This document shows, piece by piece, positions 9,460-19,945 of a stretch of DNA of 64,000 nucleotides. Origin of the DNA: Metarhizium brunneum (Eukaryota > Ascomycota > Sordariomycetes > Hypocreales > Clavicipitaceae). Location of the stretch: positions 6,386,001 to 6,450,000 of the forward strand of contig NC_089423.1 of NCBI RefSeq assembly GCF_013426205.1, read 5' to 3'. The notes beneath the pieces were generated by a model, which searched no databases, was not told the DNA's origin, and saw only the letters and a program-made list of their open reading frames with translations. The position numbers were made by a program, and so were the translations under genes. How positions within the stretch are numbered: position 1 is the first letter of the stretch; every line of letters starts with the position of its first letter.

Positions 9460-11119
9460 ATTGGCTGAGACTTGATTGGATTGATGTTGTTGATATCCGA
9501 GAAGCAAATAGACGTCGTCGACGGCGGTATATATATGCGACTTGCGATGCAAGGCATACACGGACACTACGGACTTGACGAGTAATGAGCTCGGGGGCGT
9601 TGTTTGCGATAACATAAGCCGTTGTCCACTCTTGGCTACGATGGTAATTCATGCCTTCATGCCGCGTGTGGGTAATGCGCTTCTCCGAGTCAATGGCATT
9701 GGCATGAGATGGGAGCTGATACAGGCTGACTCGCGCCCAGACGTAGCCGGAGTCCTTTCATCTGCCCCTGGGTTTCAGCACCGGCATAAAGGTCCGTTTT
9801 GTCCAAGGCGTCTTGTCGAACGACAATTTGTGGCGGATGGATCCGTTATGCCCGGCCACGATTCGGGCCGCTAATCTAATTTAATTCAATTTGATGTAAT
9901 ATAAACAGGATAAACGCCGTGGTCGCGAGAATAGGAGAGTGCTGAACGTCTTGGATAAAAAGCGCAGGCGGAAGTGGTGCTTGGTCAAAAACCAACCACT
10001 GTCAGCGAAACCGTCCGTCTGAAGCGCCTCGACAGTTTTCGCAGCGTACATGTGCAGGGAACTAATGAATGTAGCCTCGTCCAAAGAATCAAGTTGACGG
10101 GACTAGACCAGACACTTGCCCGAAATAGACGGACTCTTGCGCAGGGGCAACATTGAACCCGAGTGTCGAATCATGAATGACTTGGCATCGACTCATTCGG
10201 CCTCCTCCCCACAGCCTCACTCAGCCCCTTCACGTAATCCAAATCCCACCGGCTTCGATTCAAGGACCTGTGTACGGGTTCCACTGGCTGCAGAATAATG
10301 CCGAACAGTTCGTCTATGCTAGGGCTCGCGTTCAGCTGTATCACCGCCAGACTCTACATTGAGACATGGACCTTTGCTACTCCACAGCTGACTCGCAACA
10401 GCATCATGACGCGTGTTGAACTGCTCCATCATTTCATCGCCTCTGAGGCGACATGTCCTGTTGGGATGCCTGCCGGATTGGCAATCTACTACTCTTGTTT
10501 TGTCGGGTTCATTGCGTAGGTAATAAATGGGATTGTCTGCTTGGAGGCGGCCCAACTGGCCTCATTTGCATCATTTCAGATAGACAGCAAGCCATTCTTC
10601 ATGAATGGTTTTATCGGCAAACGGCTTGCAGCTTGCAGTGACAACAGCTCATCTCATTCAGAGAGCGAATAAAACTCTCACTAATACGGCCGAGTTGAAA
10701 CCAAGTCAGCGATACAACGGCCGACGAATAAATGTGTCAAAGACTCCAAGCTTTAATCCCTTCGGTGGGCAACGTCTAGTATCATCTATAATACGATAGC
10801 CAGTGAAGACTCGGCCTCGTGCGTGGAAGAATTGTTGTGCAAAGCAACAACATGCGGCTGCCACAATGATAGACGAATGACGAGACAAATCCTGCAACAC
10901 ATCAGGATCCCGTCCATATTTTCAGCACTAGAGCCAACAACAGCGCCACCATGTGTCGAAATAATTGAAATTCCGAGGTATAAATATCCCAAACTGATCT
11001 TGAACAAAACACGACTAACCAGCTTACTTTCGGCAGGCCCTTGACGCTTGGTGTCATTATGACAGGAAGCAATGTTGGTCGGCCCTCACAGGACCAAAGC
11101 AGTCTGCCCACAAGCACCA
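9460..11119. other. Intergenic region, 1.7 kb
   Basis: No gene is recognised on either strand; open frames are short and show no family motif. The left end should be the promoter of the small secreted protein. Confidence 0.4.
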
Positions 11120-11126
11120 GACGGCA

Positions 11127-11485
11127 ATGGGGGAAGGAGCTCTAGGTGCCCGATCAAGCCAACAGTATTTTATGTGTTTTTTTCGCCCTCTCATATCCAG
11201 AGAACATGCTCTCGCCTGGAAACTGTCCGAGCCGTCTCTTTTTGCAGCAATTCTTGTTGCGCCTGGGAACTATGGTGCCGGCAAAATTCACAAGTCAGTG
11301 AACATCAACTGGCAATTCGATGCCAACCGGGAGACCCAACCGGGAGGCAGACTGGTTGTGAAGGCCTCTGGTCTCCTTTCTGGGAAAGGCCGCTGGGTGA
11401 GTAAGACAAAGAAGGAGGCAACCACGATTTTATCCGCATCTTCCAAGAGCGGGAGTTTGGCCCCCTTCCCATGATTATCGAACTC
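11127..11485 (+). pseudogene. Relic of a second glycinamide ribonucleotide synthetase (GARS) gene
   Basis: Two separate pieces of a GARS are readable here. At about 11199-11320 the frame reads REHALAWKLS, then VAPGN and GKIHKSVNIN, matching the N-terminal REHxLAWKLS...VPGNGGT region of GARS. Directly after it, about 11345-11425, comes LVVKASGL, SGKGRW and KTKKEA, matching the ATP-grasp KVDGLAAGKG segment that normally lies about 100 residues further on. After a frame change, QEREFG is visible near 11440-11460. The segment between the two pieces is missing, and no downstream catalytic part follows. The words differ from the intact GARS next door, so this is not a recent copy of it. It points toward that gene and ends about 100 bases from its stop. 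It is a fragment, not a functional enzyme. Confidence 0.6.
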
Positions 11486-11587
11486 AAGTCCAATGTGCAT
11501 TTGTGGCTCTTTCGCGCCCCTCCTCTCCCGTTCCACGTTTGACAGGACAAACGTCACAAACGTCACCTTGTATCCACGGAGCTCCCT

Positions 11588-13128
11588 TCACAGGCAGCTA
11601 CAAAGGTAAAAACAACAGATTAACACTTGATCAAGTTGAACGCTTGATAGGTCAGTGGCTGCGACATACCGTGAAGCAATGTCCGTTCTGTACGTTTTAT
11701 CCTTGAACTGCACAGCTTGTACGCCTCTATAAGCGAGAGAGACTGCTTCTTCTAGAGTTGACCCATACGACGCCGCACAGAGGACTCTGCCACCAGCCGT
11801 TAAAAGTTGCCCATCTGTCGATTTCTCCGTTCCAGCGTGGAAAATCTCCACACCTAGATGCAATTAGTATGTATCAAATCTACGGGACCAGTACCGACAG
11901 ACCTGATGCACAGCCCTCGACCGTGATGACATCACCTTTGCGGTAGGACTCGGGGTAGCCCCCGGCTGCAACAACCACATTGCAAGCGAATCCGGGACGT
12001 ACGGGGATAGCTACATCTTGAAGCTTGTTTGTGCAACAGGCAATGAGGATCGTGGCAAGGTCACATTCTGGAGCAAGCAGCATCATCATTGTCTGCGTCT
12101 CGGGGTCTCCAAACCTAGCATTGTATTCCAAAACCTTGGGTCCATCTCTTGTCATCATTATGCCAGTGAAGAGCATGCCAGAAAAAGGTCGGCCTAGGAC
12201 AGAAAATTAGAAACAAGAGATGACGGATGAATTTACAGCATACCTTCGGCTTGGAGAGCCTCAAGCGTAGGCCTGATGATTTCCCGGTCGATTGTCTCGA
12301 GATCTTGGGCGGTTAAGAAACTCAGAGGCGCATAAACTCCCATGCCCCCAGTGTTAGGACCCTTATTTCCATCAAATATACGCTTATGGTCCTGCCCTGG
12401 TGGAAGGGATTTGAAAGCTCCGCTGCCATCCACAAAAGTGAGGACACTGATTTCGTCGCCATCTAGAAATTCTTCTATGACAACGGATTGCCCCGAGGAG
12501 CCAAATTTAGACTCAACCATCATCAGACGCAATGCGTCAAGTGCTTCCGCCTCATTGGCAGGCAGCACCACACCCTTTCCGGCAGCCAGACCATCGACCT
12601 TCAATACAACACGAGAGCAGTCAATAGATTGCAAATAGGCTCTTGCATCTTCATATTGACGAAAGGTTTTATACTTTGCGGTTGGAATATCGTATTGTTC
12701 CATCAAGGCCTTGGAGTATGCTTTGGACCCTTCTATTTCTGCTGCCGCCTTGGAGGGAGAAAAGCAAGGGATACCAGCTGAATGGACTTGGATTAGCTAG
12801 ACTGTTGTATACCCGTCATGCCACACAGAAGAGACGAGGTAAAGTGCGTACTGTCTTCAAAATATCCAGCTATGCCGTTAACAACAGCATCGTCGGGTCC
12901 AGCTACAACGAGGCCAATGTGCTGGTCTCTGGCAAAACAAACGAGTCCCGGGAAATCATCTTGACTGATATGAGAAACATTCGAGACATTGGGAAGATCT
13001 TGAGTGCCGCCGTTCCCAGGGACAACGTAGATGTGTTGCACAGATGGGCTTTGAGACAGTTTCCAAGCCAAGCTATGCTCGCGAGCTCCTTTGCCAACGA
13101 GAAGGATTTTGAGGTTTGAGGTTGCCAT
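11588..13128 (-). CDS. Phosphoribosylamine-glycine ligase (GARS), stand-alone
   Basis: Five exons by eye: 12852-13128, 12244-12777, 11903-12193, 11670-11853 and 11588-11597, totalling 431 residues, the length of bacterial PurD. It catalyses ATP-dependent ligation of glycine to phosphoribosylamine, step two of purine synthesis, in the cytosol. Seen: N-terminal LLVGKGAREHSLAWKL and VVPGNGGT, ATP-grasp KVDGLAAGKGVVLP, NKGPNTGGMGVYAP, EYNARFGDPETQ, and the C-terminal domain ending TDIASR. The last intron leaves only three codons and a stop (RCL), so no AIR synthetase domain follows. In yeast and most fungi GARS is the N-terminal half of a bifunctional Ade5,7 protein. This monofunctional form may be an extra paralogue or the only copy. 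All intron phases agree; the 10-base last exon is the weakest call. Confidence 0.88.
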
Positions 13129-14333
13129 GGCGGAAATGAGTGCGTGTGACTCGAGGGGAGAAAAGTCCATACTGAAACCGCACGAGTTGACGACCAACAG
13201 CACAGGGCTACTAGTCACGTGGCGGCTACAGCAAAATGTCTGGTGGCACACTAATAACATGATTTTTTTCTGCTAAACTAAAGTCGACCCTAGAGGCCCT
13301 ATTGAAAAACAAGGAACAAAATTGAGCGACACCATCGCAGCCTACTCCAACTACCGGGCCTGAAAGAGAGAGGGAGAGCGGTGAGCTTTGGTTTCTTAAT
13401 CCAAATTGACCTCATGCTTTATAATCATATGGTACTAGCACTCTGTACTAGTGTGCAGAACAAAGAGTTTGTTGGATCATACGGACAACTGTAGACTACC
13501 ATCGACGCTACCCTATTGATTTGATTAAGAGCGCGGCAATTGATTTTCTGTTAGCCAGAAGTGCGTTTTTCAGTTTCTGCCTTGTGTGTAAAAAGCCAAG
13601 GAGCTGGTTAAACTAGGGTCACAACGATGATTCCCAATCTAGCGTGACTGAAATTGACCTGATATTCCAACTTGGTACACCATGATTCCAATACTTGACT
13701 TGTGTGGTCTAAACTGGCACTGGCTTATAGTGCTGACTGATTCCATCTATGACAAACAAGCACATGCATGTGCCTTGGCGCTTGAAAAAGTGGAGTCTAG
13801 GTCTTCTTTCTAGGAACGCTTGCATTACATTAAGAAAAGCCCGCGGCTTATACAGCGTTTGGGGGGCTTTAATTGTTAAATTAGTCTTTATACAAGTTTT
13901 ATATGAGTACATACCAGTAAAATGCTAGTTTTATATTATAACATTGAATATGTAATCGTATTGATCAAACTGGCATTTGCAACTCCGGCGCACAGATCAT
14001 CAAACGTTGGCGTCAGCCGCGGCGGCTCATGTCGCTGGTGGCGGGGCAGAGAGCGACCATGGAGGGTCCCAACAATGCGAACAGCGCGTCAGCTCAAGAT
14101 TCCTTGCGGGGCTGAAAATAGCAGCGTTTTGGCTCGGAGTCGAAATCAAGGTCGCCAAGCAGTCCCAGCCGGTCTCTGCACTCGGTCCCTGAAGCCATCG
14201 CAACTCTGTTCCTCTATCGCCTTTCCAGTCCATCGCGCCTAGCCTGCGATCGCCTGGTCCATCTCGAAACCTACCATCATCTGCCCTTGTCGAAATCCCA
14301 CATTCACCTTCCGCAACAGTAGCTTACGACGTC
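13129..14333. promoter_or_regulatory. Divergent spacer between GARS and het-C genes
   Basis: A 1.2 kb spacer between divergent start codons. The centre, especially about 13840-13975, is AT-rich. No gene is seen. It must contain both promoters. Confidence 0.4.
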
Positions 14334-16849
14334 ATGTCATCGCCTTCTCTGCCGCGGGGCACGTGGCTCCTAGTGCTCGCCGTCTGCTTGGTCTTGCTTC
14401 CTGGCAGGGCTGCCGCCTTTGGGGCTGGAAACATCCCATCCATTGCCCAGGTATGAACAAAGCCGTGATCCCATTTCGAGCTCTCATGCGCACGGCTAAC
14501 ACATTGCCGCCAGGTCGAAGGACACAACTGGCGCCATGGAGGTATGTTGATTTCCACATGGGGCTACCCCGCCAAATATTGACAGCCATTGTATTGCAGA
14601 TATCGAGGATATGCTCGCCAGTGTCGCCTTCTTGCACGGCAAGAAATGGACCTCCATGCTGATCAAGCGAACCTACTTTGGAAACTGGCTCCGCGATTAC
14701 TCCCAGGCCGTCGATGTCGGCAGTCTCAAGGGCGTCAACGCCGCCACGATTCGAATCCTCGTGAGTCCCCGCGCCTCGTCGCACACGCCTACACAGCTAA
14801 CAAGGATTGTCGACAAATCCAGGTCTGGGTTCTCTCATTCATGGCTTTCGGTTATGCCACCGAGGAGTTCGAAGTCACCGAGGAACGTCTCGGCTGCTAT
14901 CGCCCAGAGGAGCACATCGACAACCCCCTTGGGTACGCAGATGGCGTCGATGCCCGCACCTTCGACCCCCGTCTCCGCGGTCCCGTCCAGCCCGTCGAAA
15001 CAGAGATCGATATGAAGACGGGAATGAAGAACTACATTGCCAACGAGACGGGACAATGGGCCACCAGTACCGGATACATTCGCTTCAGCTTTGCTCGCAG
15101 TATCCACTTTGGCCGCCTCTACAGCTGTGGTGAACGTGGCAAGGGCAAGGACGAGAATCTCTGCGAGGCCCTCCGCTGCCTTGGCCAAGCGCTCCATTGC
15201 CTAGAGGACTTTGGGGCGCACAGCAACTATTGTGAGCTGGCTCTCCGAGAGCTTGGGTACCACAATGTGTTCCCTCACTGCGGAACCCAAACCGAGATAA
15301 ACATCCAGGGCAAGAGGATCTATCCCATAGTAACTGGTACCTTTGGTGCCGTTGACTTCTTGCACTCCGTTATTGGCGAAGCCAATGATCATTTTACCCA
15401 ATCCGAGGTCGATGAAGTTGATGTGGCCCTGAAAAATGCCGAAGGTGCCAGAAGCGGGCCCGTGGCTACAGGCGACAGGGGATTGTTCGATGGCTCTGGT
15501 CCAAGCGACTTCATCTCCCTGCTCTCCAAGCTCCCTGATGTTGGAACTGGATTTGCTTCCGAGGCAAAGGACCTCAAGGAAGCTTCCGAAGCCCAGGAGC
15601 GAGAAAACCGGCAGAACCAGCAGCGAACTCGTGCCAACAATGCCAACGTCGTACCGGGGATGAGCCCCGACTTTGACCCCGTAAAGACCGCCAAACGCAT
15701 CTACCCCATCCTGGTGTTCCGCGACAAGATCGTCAAGGCAATCAGCCGTGGTATTGCCAAGGTTCCAGGTCTGGAGAAGCTCCTGGAACACATCAGCGAG
15801 ACCCTGACTGCCTTTGTATTGGGCCTTCTCGCCCCCTTCATCCGACCCATCATAAACTCTGTCACCAAAGTTTTGAAGGATGGCTCATCCGGCGTCATCA
15901 CCGCCAGCTCAAAGTCCCAGCTGGAGCCGTGGGAGAACAACAGATGCTCTGATCCTACCCACTCTATGCTGTCCAAGGACCACTTCACCAACGTCCTGAA
16001 CTCTTGTGCCGGCCGAGTCGCCGCGACAATTCTTCAATACGCGGTTCCGTAAGTTCCATGCCCTAGGCAATCCCGTCTTGCCCTTCGTTCAATATCCGCT
16101 CACACATCCTCAGTCGCGTCATCTTTGCCTGGGAAAACCCCAATGTCCCCGTAGACGAGGTCGTCAACGACGTCATCCGGGCCTTCCACCACCCAGCCCT
16201 GCGCAGCGAAAATATCGAAATTCAGCGTGACATGTTCCAGACAGTACGAATGTGGGCCGACCAGCACCCGCGTCGCCACGAACTCGAACGCATCCTCTCC
16301 TCGGAATCCGTCAAGACGGGCAAGAACCACATCCTCAACGGCACCAAATCGGGCAGCAGCGGTGGCGGCCACTCCCACGGCGCCTTCGACGCCCTCAGCC
16401 AGCTCGGCCACGGCAAAGTCGCCGGCTCACTATGGTCCCAGGTTCGCACCCGCGATTTGGACTCCATGTCTGGGAATGACGGAGAGCAGGCCTCCAACTA
16501 CGTATCCAACTCTCCTGCTCCGGAGACAAGCAAGATGCCCACTCCGCCGTCTTATACCTCGACGAGCGGGGGAGGAGAGGCGGCTTCGTACATGAACGAA
16601 CCCAACACCTTCCAGGCAGGCTACAATGCCCCCCCACCCCCGGGGCAGTATTACCAGGGCTACGGCCAGCAACCTCCTCCCGGTGGTCCTCAGGGATATC
16701 CGGGAACCCAACAGTACGGTGCGCCGCCTCCAGGACAATGGCAGCAGCCGCCCCAGGGGTACGGCGGTCCACCCCCGCAGGGATATCCCCCCTACGGACA
16801 AGGTCAGCCGCCTTCTTGGAACCAGTATCCCGGCCAGGGACGCTATTAG
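14334..16849 (+). CDS. het-C: HET-C heterokaryon incompatibility protein
   Basis: Five exons, 14334-14450, 14514-14541, 14600-14760, 14823-16048 and 16114-16849, give 755 residues. HET-C proteins govern vegetative (heterokaryon) incompatibility in Neurospora and related fungi. Seen: an N-terminal hydrophobic signal segment (WLLVLAVCLVLLPGRAAA), the conserved start FGAGNIPSIAQVEG, the HxxHxED-like core around ALHCLEDFGAHSNYCEL, and a long central domain. The C-terminal tail of about 100 residues is rich in Gly, Pro, Gln and Tyr, with GYGQ/GYGG/PPPG-type repeats, as expected of the family. The second exon is only 28 bases. All introns are 58-65 bases with matching phases. The polymorphic specificity segment of het-c cannot be typed from one sequence. 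Expected at the plasma membrane or secretory pathway. Confidence 0.92.
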
Positions 16850-17207
16850 ATACAAAGCTCAAGTATGTTTGGATGATTTCACGGAATTCAGGTTTTAGTA
16901 GGGGTTGTTGGGAAAATAGGCTCCGAATATGAGGTATGTCGATATGAATTACATGGACGTGTATGTAGAGACGAGAAAAGAGCCGTCGTCGATATTTTCA
17001 ATAAAAATTGTCTTGAAATCATGTACTCGGAATCGTAAGCCATCCACAAGCAGTCCATTTATATGTATATCGTCAGTACATCGCCTATGCAGCCAAGTAT
17101 CTAGTGGTCGCTACATGCAAACTCCACCCAATGCCCATCCATCACCACACCCAAGGCATGCCGCTCATGACGAAAAATCGATTGCACAAAGGCTGAATGA
17201 ACAAACC
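16850..17207. other. Convergent 3' spacer
   Basis: This spacer lies between the convergent stops of het-C and the PP2C gene. It holds AATAAAA near 16999-17005, a plausible polyadenylation signal on the plus strand. Nothing else is seen. Confidence 0.35.
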
Positions 17208-19190
17208 TCATCTCTTGCCCCTCCTGGGGTCCTGCGCCTCCGCTTTCCTAATGTCCCTAATCTCCTTGGTGCCCATGCTGCCCAGCCCGCCCTCGGACCG
17301 TCTCTCCCACCCGCCCAGCCGGACAACCTGGCAGGTGGCGTTGTCGCCGTCCCTGGACACCTCGGTCGCGTACTCGACGACGTTGCGCGCGCCCTGCTCG
17401 GGCGTCTTGGCCTCCTTGACGACGTCTACGATCTCCTGATCGCTCAGGGTGCCCGAGACGCCGTCGCTCATGAGGACGAGGAAGGAGAACTCGGCGGGGC
17501 CCATCTCCACGCGCGTGATCTCGGGCTCGGCCGACACCCCGATGCGCTTGGACTTGATGTCGCCAAAGGCGCGCGAGTTGGCGAGCCCCGCGATGCGCTC
17601 CTCGCCAAAGGAGTCGCCCGTGACCATGGAGCCGGCGGGCGCGTAGCGGCGGAGGCGCCGGCTCTCCGTGGGCGTCGTGGGGTGGTGGTCCGACGTCAGG
17701 GGGTGCGGGAGGCCGGTGGCCGTCTCGCACAGCAGGATGCGCGAGTCGCCCACGTGCGCGGCCACGAGGGTCGAGTGCGCGGCCGGGTGCCAGAACGGCG
17801 CCGTCGTGGGCGTCGATATGAGTGCCACCGAGGCCGTCGAGCCGCCCTTGAAGCGCGTGGTCCCGCCGATGCCGTGGCCCGACGGCGTCGCGTGGGGGGC
17901 GCCCAGGATCTCGTCGTCGTTGAGGGGCTGGTCCGAGTCGTCCGGGTCGGCTTTGCGAGCTTGCGCCGACACAAAATCCAGGTCGGCGCGGAGGAAGGCG
18001 TACGCCAGGCTGGACTCGACCGTGATGGAGGCCTGCTTGCCAGCTTCGGGGGACGTGTCGAAATGCTCCGGGTTGAAGCGGCGAAAGTAGCCGCCTATGG
18101 TGGTTCCGTAGGCCTTGACGAGGTCGCGCTCGAGTCTGATGGCCTTGTCCATGTTCTGCGACTCGGCCGGTGGTGATTTGGCGCTCGGGAGGGCCTGTCC
18201 GTGGTTCGGCGGGTCGCCGACGAATCTGCGGTTCTCCGCGTCGGGCACGTCCATTTTCGTTTCGACGTCCTTGGCGGATTTCATGTCAATCGAGTCAAGG
18301 GCTCGTTGTTTTGACGTCGGCTTTTCGCCGATTGCGGGCTTTTGCTGGTCTCTCCCGGGCTTGCTCTTTCGCAGGCTGCTTTGCAGGCCGAACTCAATGG
18401 CTGCCTCCTCAATGTATCCGTGTAGCTCGTCTCGTAGGAAGTGAGAACATTGTGTGCCTCCGTGGCCGTCAAAGACGCCAAAGTAGAATATTTGAGGATC
18501 GCCCAACACGCTGTCGGCCGGAGTGGCTTCGCCTGGTTTTTGCCTCACGCTCATGGGACCCCTCTTCGCGAAGGCAGGTATGTCCACCGTGCCGGCCTGG
18601 TCCGTATCCTCGTTATACGGCCTGCTCCCCCTGGCCGTCGCGGAGCCGAAATGATGCTTCGCCCTCCGCAGCGGTATGCGGACCACAGTCAGGTCTCGAC
18701 TCTGCATGTTGGGAATGGACACGGCGGCGGGAGACAGACCGGGACTCGGCGTATGGGGGGTCGACGCATCGCGGGGCAGTTTGTGGCCGGGGCCAATGGT
18801 GCGGTGCGAGTCCGGATGAAGCGACGACGAGGGAAGATGCGTGACGAAATACGTGTGGAAGTACTGTCGCAGTTGCTGGTCTGGGTATCGCGGCAAAGGC
18901 ACGTAGTTGTGGCGGCTCGTCACAAGCGGAGAGGTGCTTCGACGTTCGGCGCGAGCCTGCCGGGACGCGCTGCCGCCACGAGCCCCCGAAGTCGACGACA
19001 AGGACCTTCGTGCCGCTGTCCCCGCGGGTTTTAATCGTGGATGTGTAGCGCCTTCTGCGGATGTGGTCCTAAACGCCGAACCGGCGCCAAGAAGGGTTGC
19101 TGATGCTGTCGGCATGGCGACCCCCTCAGCCGCCATGTGAGCTGCGGCTCTGGACGCAGAGCTCCGCGCGGCATGTCGTATGGATGCCAT
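17208..19190 (-). CDS. PP2C-type protein phosphatase, probably mitochondrial (PTC6-like)
   Basis: A 660-residue intronless protein. The start is the ATG at 19190 (MASIRHAARSSASR); the open frame extends to 19235 only via GTG. The first about 60 residues are rich in Arg, Ser and Ala and lack acids, as in a mitochondrial targeting peptide. PP2C motifs follow in order: RPYNEDTDQ, FGVFDGHGG (metal-binding Asp-Gly), AHVGDSRILL, SRAFGDIKSK, EFSFLVLMSDGVSG and DGDNATCQVV. These supply the aspartates that bind the two Mn/Mg ions. The long linker between motifs, with charged low-complexity stretches, is common in filamentous fungal PTC6 homologues. Expected role: serine/threonine dephosphorylation of mitochondrial targets, linked in yeast to mitophagy and pyruvate dehydrogenase control. 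The third codon positions are very GC-rich, so long antisense open frames occur here and were ignored. Confidence 0.88.
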   Translation of the reverse strand: MASIRHAARSSASRAAAHMAAEGVAMPTASATLLGAGSAFRTTSAEGATHPRLKPAGTAARRSLSSTSGARGGSASRQARAERRSTSPLVTSRHNYVPLPRYPDQQLRQYFHTYFVTHLPSSSLHPDSHRTIGPGHKLPRDASTPHTPSPGLSPAAVSIPNMQSRDLTVVRIPLRRAKHHFGSATARGSRPYNEDTDQAGTVDIPAFAKRGPMSVRQKPGEATPADSVLGDPQIFYFGVFDGHGGTQCSHFLRDELHGYIEEAAIEFGLQSSLRKSKPGRDQQKPAIGEKPTSKQRALDSIDMKSAKDVETKMDVPDAENRRFVGDPPNHGQALPSAKSPPAESQNMDKAIRLERDLVKAYGTTIGGYFRRFNPEHFDTSPEAGKQASITVESSLAYAFLRADLDFVSAQARKADPDDSDQPLNDDEILGAPHATPSGHGIGGTTRFKGGSTASVALISTPTTAPFWHPAAHSTLVAAHVGDSRILLCETATGLPHPLTSDHHPTTPTESRRLRRYAPAGSMVTGDSFGEERIAGLANSRAFGDIKSKRIGVSAEPEITRVEMGPAEFSFLVLMSDGVSGTLSDQEIVDVVKEAKTPEQGARNVVEYATEVSRDGDNATCQVVRLGGWERRSEGGLGSMGTKEIRDIRKAEAQDPRRGKR

Positions 19191-19945
19191 TGAAGGGTAG
19201 AAGCGATGCTGTAGAGTAGAACCCGGCGAGGTCACGCATCAGCTCCCCCTGGGTAACCGAACACAAGCCAGCCCGCTGCGAACTACAGCCATGGACCTGC
19301 GATGCAGAGCGGAGGGGGCGGTGGTGGTTTGGCGGGATGCTGCTCTGCGGACCGAAAGCTTCCAACCGATCAAACAAGGAGTCTACCAGGACTTTGTGTC
19401 GGCGTGAAGGAGGTGCAAAGGCGGCGTTGCGGGATAAGAAGGGCTAGACAAGAGGAGCAACGAAGCTTGGGCTGGATCGACATTGAGTGTGGTTGATTGT
19501 TTGTTGGGTGTTCAGCATTCAGCATTCAGTCTGCCCCCTGCCCAACATGGTAAAGCGCCAACTGGCCTGGCCTGGCCTGGCCTGTCTTGTTCCTGGACTT
19601 CTTGGACGCAGCTGGACATCGTTGCGGCCCCCACCGATTAGATTCAACGACCGGACATTCGACTACTGCTGATGAGTGAAAAAAAACAGCAATTTTTGTG
19701 TTCATGGCGGGACTTTGAACCTCTCGCCACGGAGAATTTGGCCGGAGGAACGTTGGAGATGATGGTTTGGCTCGACTCAGGACCCACCTCCCGTTTCTCA
19801 TGCCCTGAGGCCAGAGTCCAGTGTCCTCACACCTCGAATGAGACATGAGCACGCGAGCTGCCACTCACGCACCACAGTCACAATCTCTCATCACTGCCAT
19901 GCTGCTCTCTCTCTAGCAACCGCCGATGCCATCCCCAACTGCAAA
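19191..19945. promoter_or_regulatory. Divergent spacer between PP2C and BTB-like genes
   Basis: About 0.75 kb with both promoters. It contains a short GGCCT-type tandem run near 19566-19583 (three copies of cctgg/ggcct words) and a pyrimidine-rich stretch before the plus-strand start. No gene is seen. Confidence 0.35.

Noticed and set aside
11288..11566. Minus-strand open frame considered as an AIR synthetase continuation of GARS
   Set aside because: Its translation has no AIRS motif and reads as the antisense of the GARS relic. The GARS coding sequence reaches a stop three codons into its last exon.
17197..18176. Long open frame on the plus strand opposite the PP2C gene
   Set aside because: It is antisense to a gene with very GC-rich third positions, which removes stops by composition. 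Its translation is low-complexity Arg/Ala/Gly without motifs.
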